Of a stretch of DNA of 58,648 nt, positions 55,696 through 58,648 are shown piece by piece. The position numbers were made by a program, and so were the translations under genes. The stretch comes from Psilocybe azurescens (taxonomy: Eukaryota; Basidiomycota; Agaricomycetes; Agaricales; Agrocybaceae), in NCBI GenBank assembly GCA_023853785.1, contig JAJIRX010000222.1, forward strand, positions 1 to 58,648, written 5' to 3'. The notes under the pieces are model-generated. The model did no database searches, was not told the DNA's origin, and saw nothing but the letters and a program-made list of their open reading frames with translations. Each line of letters starts with the position of its first letter. Within the stretch, counting starts at the first letter, position 1.

Positions 55696-56377
55696 GGATG
55701 TATTGAGTACCCTATCGTCGAGTACTACGTTGATGAATTGGCCCACGCAGTGCACTTCAAACACTATTTTGACTAGGAGGTCGAGATCTAGCACAGATTT
55801 TTTTTTTCAGTTCACACTGTACTTAGAGCTCGCTTGTGTCCTTGCCACTTTTTGCTGAATATACCCAGTTACGCCTTACTCGAGGAGGTAAAGATTGACT
55901 GGCGACCTATTTCAAGGTGATCTCCGGAGTAATCCTCATACGCAGGATGTCGTGTAGATATTTTGGGCATTGTGACCATCGCGGCTGCAATACACGATGA
56001 TCGTTACTACGGTACTAAATCTTGATAAGACCTGTCAATGTGACGCCTTCTGAGCCTCGTATAGAGATGAGAGTACAGAAAGCAAGTATGCACACCGGCG
56101 CTGCTTTTACCTATATTAGCCACTTCTCTGAATAGGTCTGTTGTGTTCTTCCCATGCTTCTTTGGTGCTTACTTCTTTGGAATGAGGACATAATGCGCTG
56201 ATGCGCTGATTTTAGTACGTCCGTGATTTGAAGAAACTGGAATCATTATGGGTCGGATAGGGCTCGATATCAACGATATAGACACCTCAAAACTCATAGG
56301 TGGACACAAATGATGAGCAGGGCGCTTGGGGTTTGGGGAGAGGTGGTGCTAAAAAGCGAAATCTGCAGGTTACACTT
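55696..56377. other. No supported gene
   Basis: Intergenic DNA between the hypothetical exon and dispersed repeat copy 2, with no ORF of note. Confidence 0.45.
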
Positions 56378-56585
56378 GTGAGTGGGTGGGGCGATACTAG
56401 CTAAATGACTTTGGAGGGATATCCAAAGTAGCCATTTCGTCTTTATAGACTCATCAGTAGCTATCGTATGTAAGGAATATTACTAAATGCTCTTAAAATA
56501 GGTGCGCATTTACTAAGCTAAGCACCTATTCTTAGCAAATCGACTATTGATTACTCATCCTTTTATTGTTACCTTTGTAATCTTT
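56378..56585 (+). repeat. Dispersed repeat, copy 2
   Basis: Direct-orientation partner of 15,076-15,281, alignable over its whole ~208 bp with small indels. Similarity stops near CTTTCTCGC; the GATC-rich DNA that follows copy 1 is absent here. It lies about 550 bp from the 3' end of the Penelope-like element, and I cannot tell whether the two are related. Confidence 0.75.
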
Positions 56586-57132
56586 CTCGCAAATGCGGGA
56601 ACGTCAAGGGTCTTGCTGACTGATTACAATAGAGTCAATCAACTCATTATTGATAACATCGTGGAGTGGATTAGTGATCAATTCATCTTGATTATGAATC
56701 GACAAGACCGGATTGCTCCAATCAGTCAATCTGACTAAAAGATTAGTCATGTCAGTGTAATAGCTACCAATTGTGTCGAGAATAGACACTAGACTTTATA
56801 ATTGTCTATTCATGTACTTATGCTACCCGGATAAATCTGGGGCCAAGGTACCGGTCAATGATCCGGACTACTGGGTTTGAACCTACTAATCCGGCGATGT
56901 GTTGTGTTGGGCTGCTTACTAACCTAGGTGTTGGGCTGCTTACTAAGCCAGCGGTGCTTCGTTTTTGGTAAGATCCGTTCGTGGGGAAGGTGCCGGTCCC
57001 GAGATACATCTTGTGCATCCTTACCTAATAAAGTAATTGTTAGAATTACCTATTTGGGTAAGTTCGGTCTGGGGTTGATTGGGTTTGGGTTTGGCTATTA
57101 TGAATCAAGATGTGCTTGTGAGTTGATGTAGG
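56586..57132. other. Non-coding DNA with a 24-bp tandem duplication
   Basis: GTGTTGGGCTGCTTACTAA occurs at 56904-56922 and again at 56928-56946. Around 56,870 the words GGTTTGAACC and AATCCGG loosely resemble part of a tRNA, but no fold follows. Otherwise featureless. Confidence 0.5.
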
Positions 57133-58648
57133 TCACTCTATAGCATGAAAATTACATACGGTTTGGGGTTTGGGGTAGTGCATTGCAACAAAGTCGCTAG
57201 TAATTTTCTCATTGATTATTCGCTTTGAGCTTCTGCCGAATTCTGGATGTTCCCGATCTGGAGATTGTGAACGTTGGTGTAGTATAATATCTTTGCCATT
57301 GCTTTCAATGGGTATCTGTTCAGTAGCTTTGTCTGAGTCAGATTGATATTCTTCAATGACATCTTGAATCGTAGGAACAATACCACCTTCTTCGGCGATG
57401 TTTTCATCCAGTTTACGAAAGACTGTTTTCTTCCATACATTTGCAAGGTCGAATAGATTTGTGTTGTGTTTCCGGGACACTATCCAACGACTTCTGAGTA
57501 GTCCTATCTTCCTCAAGTCTGGAATGTACACTTCGTCTCCATCAAGTTGAAGCCATGCAAACAGCTCTGGTCTGACATCACTGAGGTCGTGTTCATCCTT
57601 GTCACTTGGTTTGATAAAGGGTCTGGATGCGGAGGCACTAAAGTCTCCTTTCTCAGCATGGTCGTACCACTCTGACCAGTACTGGTAACAGCTTTTCCAA
57701 GTTCGGCAGCTGAGAACCAATTCCATACATCATCAAATCTGGTTTTAAGTACAAGAACACCTTCGTTGTGCTCTCACGATTAGCAGTGCAAATCGTTTTC
57801 CCAATGTTCTTGTATGTTTTTCTAACACCAGCTCATGACTAGTTTTTCAGGATAGCCACGCATTAGATAGAGAGTGTTAAGGTCTCTAATTGCCTCTATG
57901 TAGATATCCTTTGAACTACATAGTACAGCTGACCAGGATAGCTCCCCAATGTAGATGCCTCTTTTGACATCCATCGGGTGATGTGATATCCATGGAACTT
58001 GTTCTCGATTGTTTCTGGCCTTGACATATGGCTTCCATTGAAGTTTTCCAGATTTCTTGAAGAGGAAGCTGTCAAGAAATTGACATCCAGTGTCGGAAAC
58101 AGCCCATTCAATCACACATCCATCAAAATGAATTGAATTTTCAAGTAAATTGAAAGCATCTTTAGCTGATTCTGCGTATATGATGCCTAGACAATTGTCG
58201 ATGTATCTTCCATAGAAGATCACGTCGGGATGGTTTAAAATATTAGAGTGTTGTTCAAAGTGGTACCCATAAAGGTTGGTGAGGCCCGTGAATCAGCTAC
58301 CTCCATTGCAAGCCCACTAAGTTGTTCAAAATATTTATCACCGTGTTGTGTGATTAATTGCATATTGCCAATCTTGATGGTACATTTAAAGACAGCCAAT
58401 TTAATCTTGTTATTCTCTAACAAATTAAGATTAATATGACTTGTTGCATTATCAAGTTCTGAATTCTTGATAACCAATCCTCATACATAGTACAAATGAT
58501 ATCAATGCATGATTTAAGCAGTATATTTGGATAGTATGCTACAACATCTTCAGTAATGAATTAAAACTTCTTTTTAGAGTCTATATGCAATTGGCTTAAC
58601 CTTGTGAAAAGGTCCTTTGTACTGTGTATGATAGAAGGAGCGACTTTT
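57133..58648 (-). mobile_element. Penelope-like retroelement (Coprina-type), 3' part, degraded
   Basis: Runs off the right edge, so the 5' part lies outside. From the right: DKYFEQLSGLAMEVADS (58,290-58,340), then FYGRYIDNCLGIIYAES, the RT motif C, with YIDN in place of the usual YIDD (about 58,200). WAVSDTGCQFLDSFLFKKSG, LQWKPYVKARN, ISHHPMDVKRGIYIGE and LMRGYPEKLV follow, the thumb pattern of Penelope-like reverse transcriptases. Stops and a frame change (57,735-57,830) lead to a long C-terminal frame (57,726-57,133): HDLSDVRPELFAWLQLDGDE, RKHNTNLFDLANVWKKTVFR. No GIY-YIG endonuclease was seen, which fits the endonuclease-lacking Coprina group of basidiomycetes. The lost Asp and stops make it inactive. 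Confidence 0.75.

Noticed and set aside
56860..56905. tRNA-like B-box (GGTTTGAACC)
   Set aside because: The sequence differs from the GGTTCGAATCC consensus and no cloverleaf stems can be formed around it.
57133..58648. Telomere next to the Penelope-like element
   Set aside because: No tandem TTAGGG or CCCTAA repeats anywhere near the right edge.

Overview
This looks like a chromosomal segment of an agaricomycete (mushroom-forming basidiomycete). The genes have many introns of about 50-60 bp. Several protein families are typical of that group: a fungal TET/JBP-type dioxygenase, a small multi-pass membrane protein family, a cysteine-rich GPI-type surface protein and PCNA with an acidic insert. 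The mobile elements are a chromodomain Ty3/gypsy retrotransposon and a Penelope-like reverse transcriptase. No rRNA, tRNA or CRISPR was found.

Layout. 1-2.3 kb: the tail of a basic protein (+) and a broken gene with a CxxC cluster (-). 2.5-9.5 kb (+): an acidic gene with recurring EIGSD/EVGTD motifs that expands into a 69-bp minisatellite, then several kb of exon-like pieces, then a TET/JBP-like dioxygenase with intact metal-binding residues; a second copy of its 3' end lies inverted upstream. 12.9-14.2 kb: a seven-helix-type membrane protein gene in six exons. 15-17.4 kb: dispersed repeat, GATC-palindrome-rich DNA and a MITE-like element. 18.2-27.9 kb: degraded copies of conserved genes (RBR ubiquitin ligase, G-alpha, arginyl-tRNA synthetase) and a nearly complete subtilisin-like protease. 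28.5-31.2 kb: an AT-rich satellite of ~185-bp units, each with a small hairpin. 31.4-38.9 kb: GC-richer genic DNA with a PCNA copy. 39.07-48.76 kb: a complete LTR retrotransposon with identical-looking 339-bp LTRs and a 5-bp target duplication. 49-56 kb: sparse, with a small secreted protein and a cysteine-rich surface protein. 57.1 kb to the right edge: Penelope-like element.

Almost every coding region is interrupted by single-base frame changes, often in homopolymers. They occur even inside the retrotransposon, whose matching LTRs say it inserted recently. Uncorrected sequencing indels are therefore a serious possibility, and frameshifts alone should not be read as pseudogenes. The RBR, G-alpha, arginyl-tRNA synthetase and PCNA copies also have missing parts, an inversion, or nonsense codons explicable by C-to-T changes, so they look truly degraded.

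The genes do not form a pathway. The window reads as a transposon- and duplication-rich region where fragments of housekeeping genes have accumulated. Best leads: the dioxygenase with its inverted partial copy, the arginyl-tRNA synthetase split by a local inversion, the hairpin satellite, and two unusual segments in the retrotransposon (a four-fold repeated module before the protease and a ~270-residue extension after the chromodomain).
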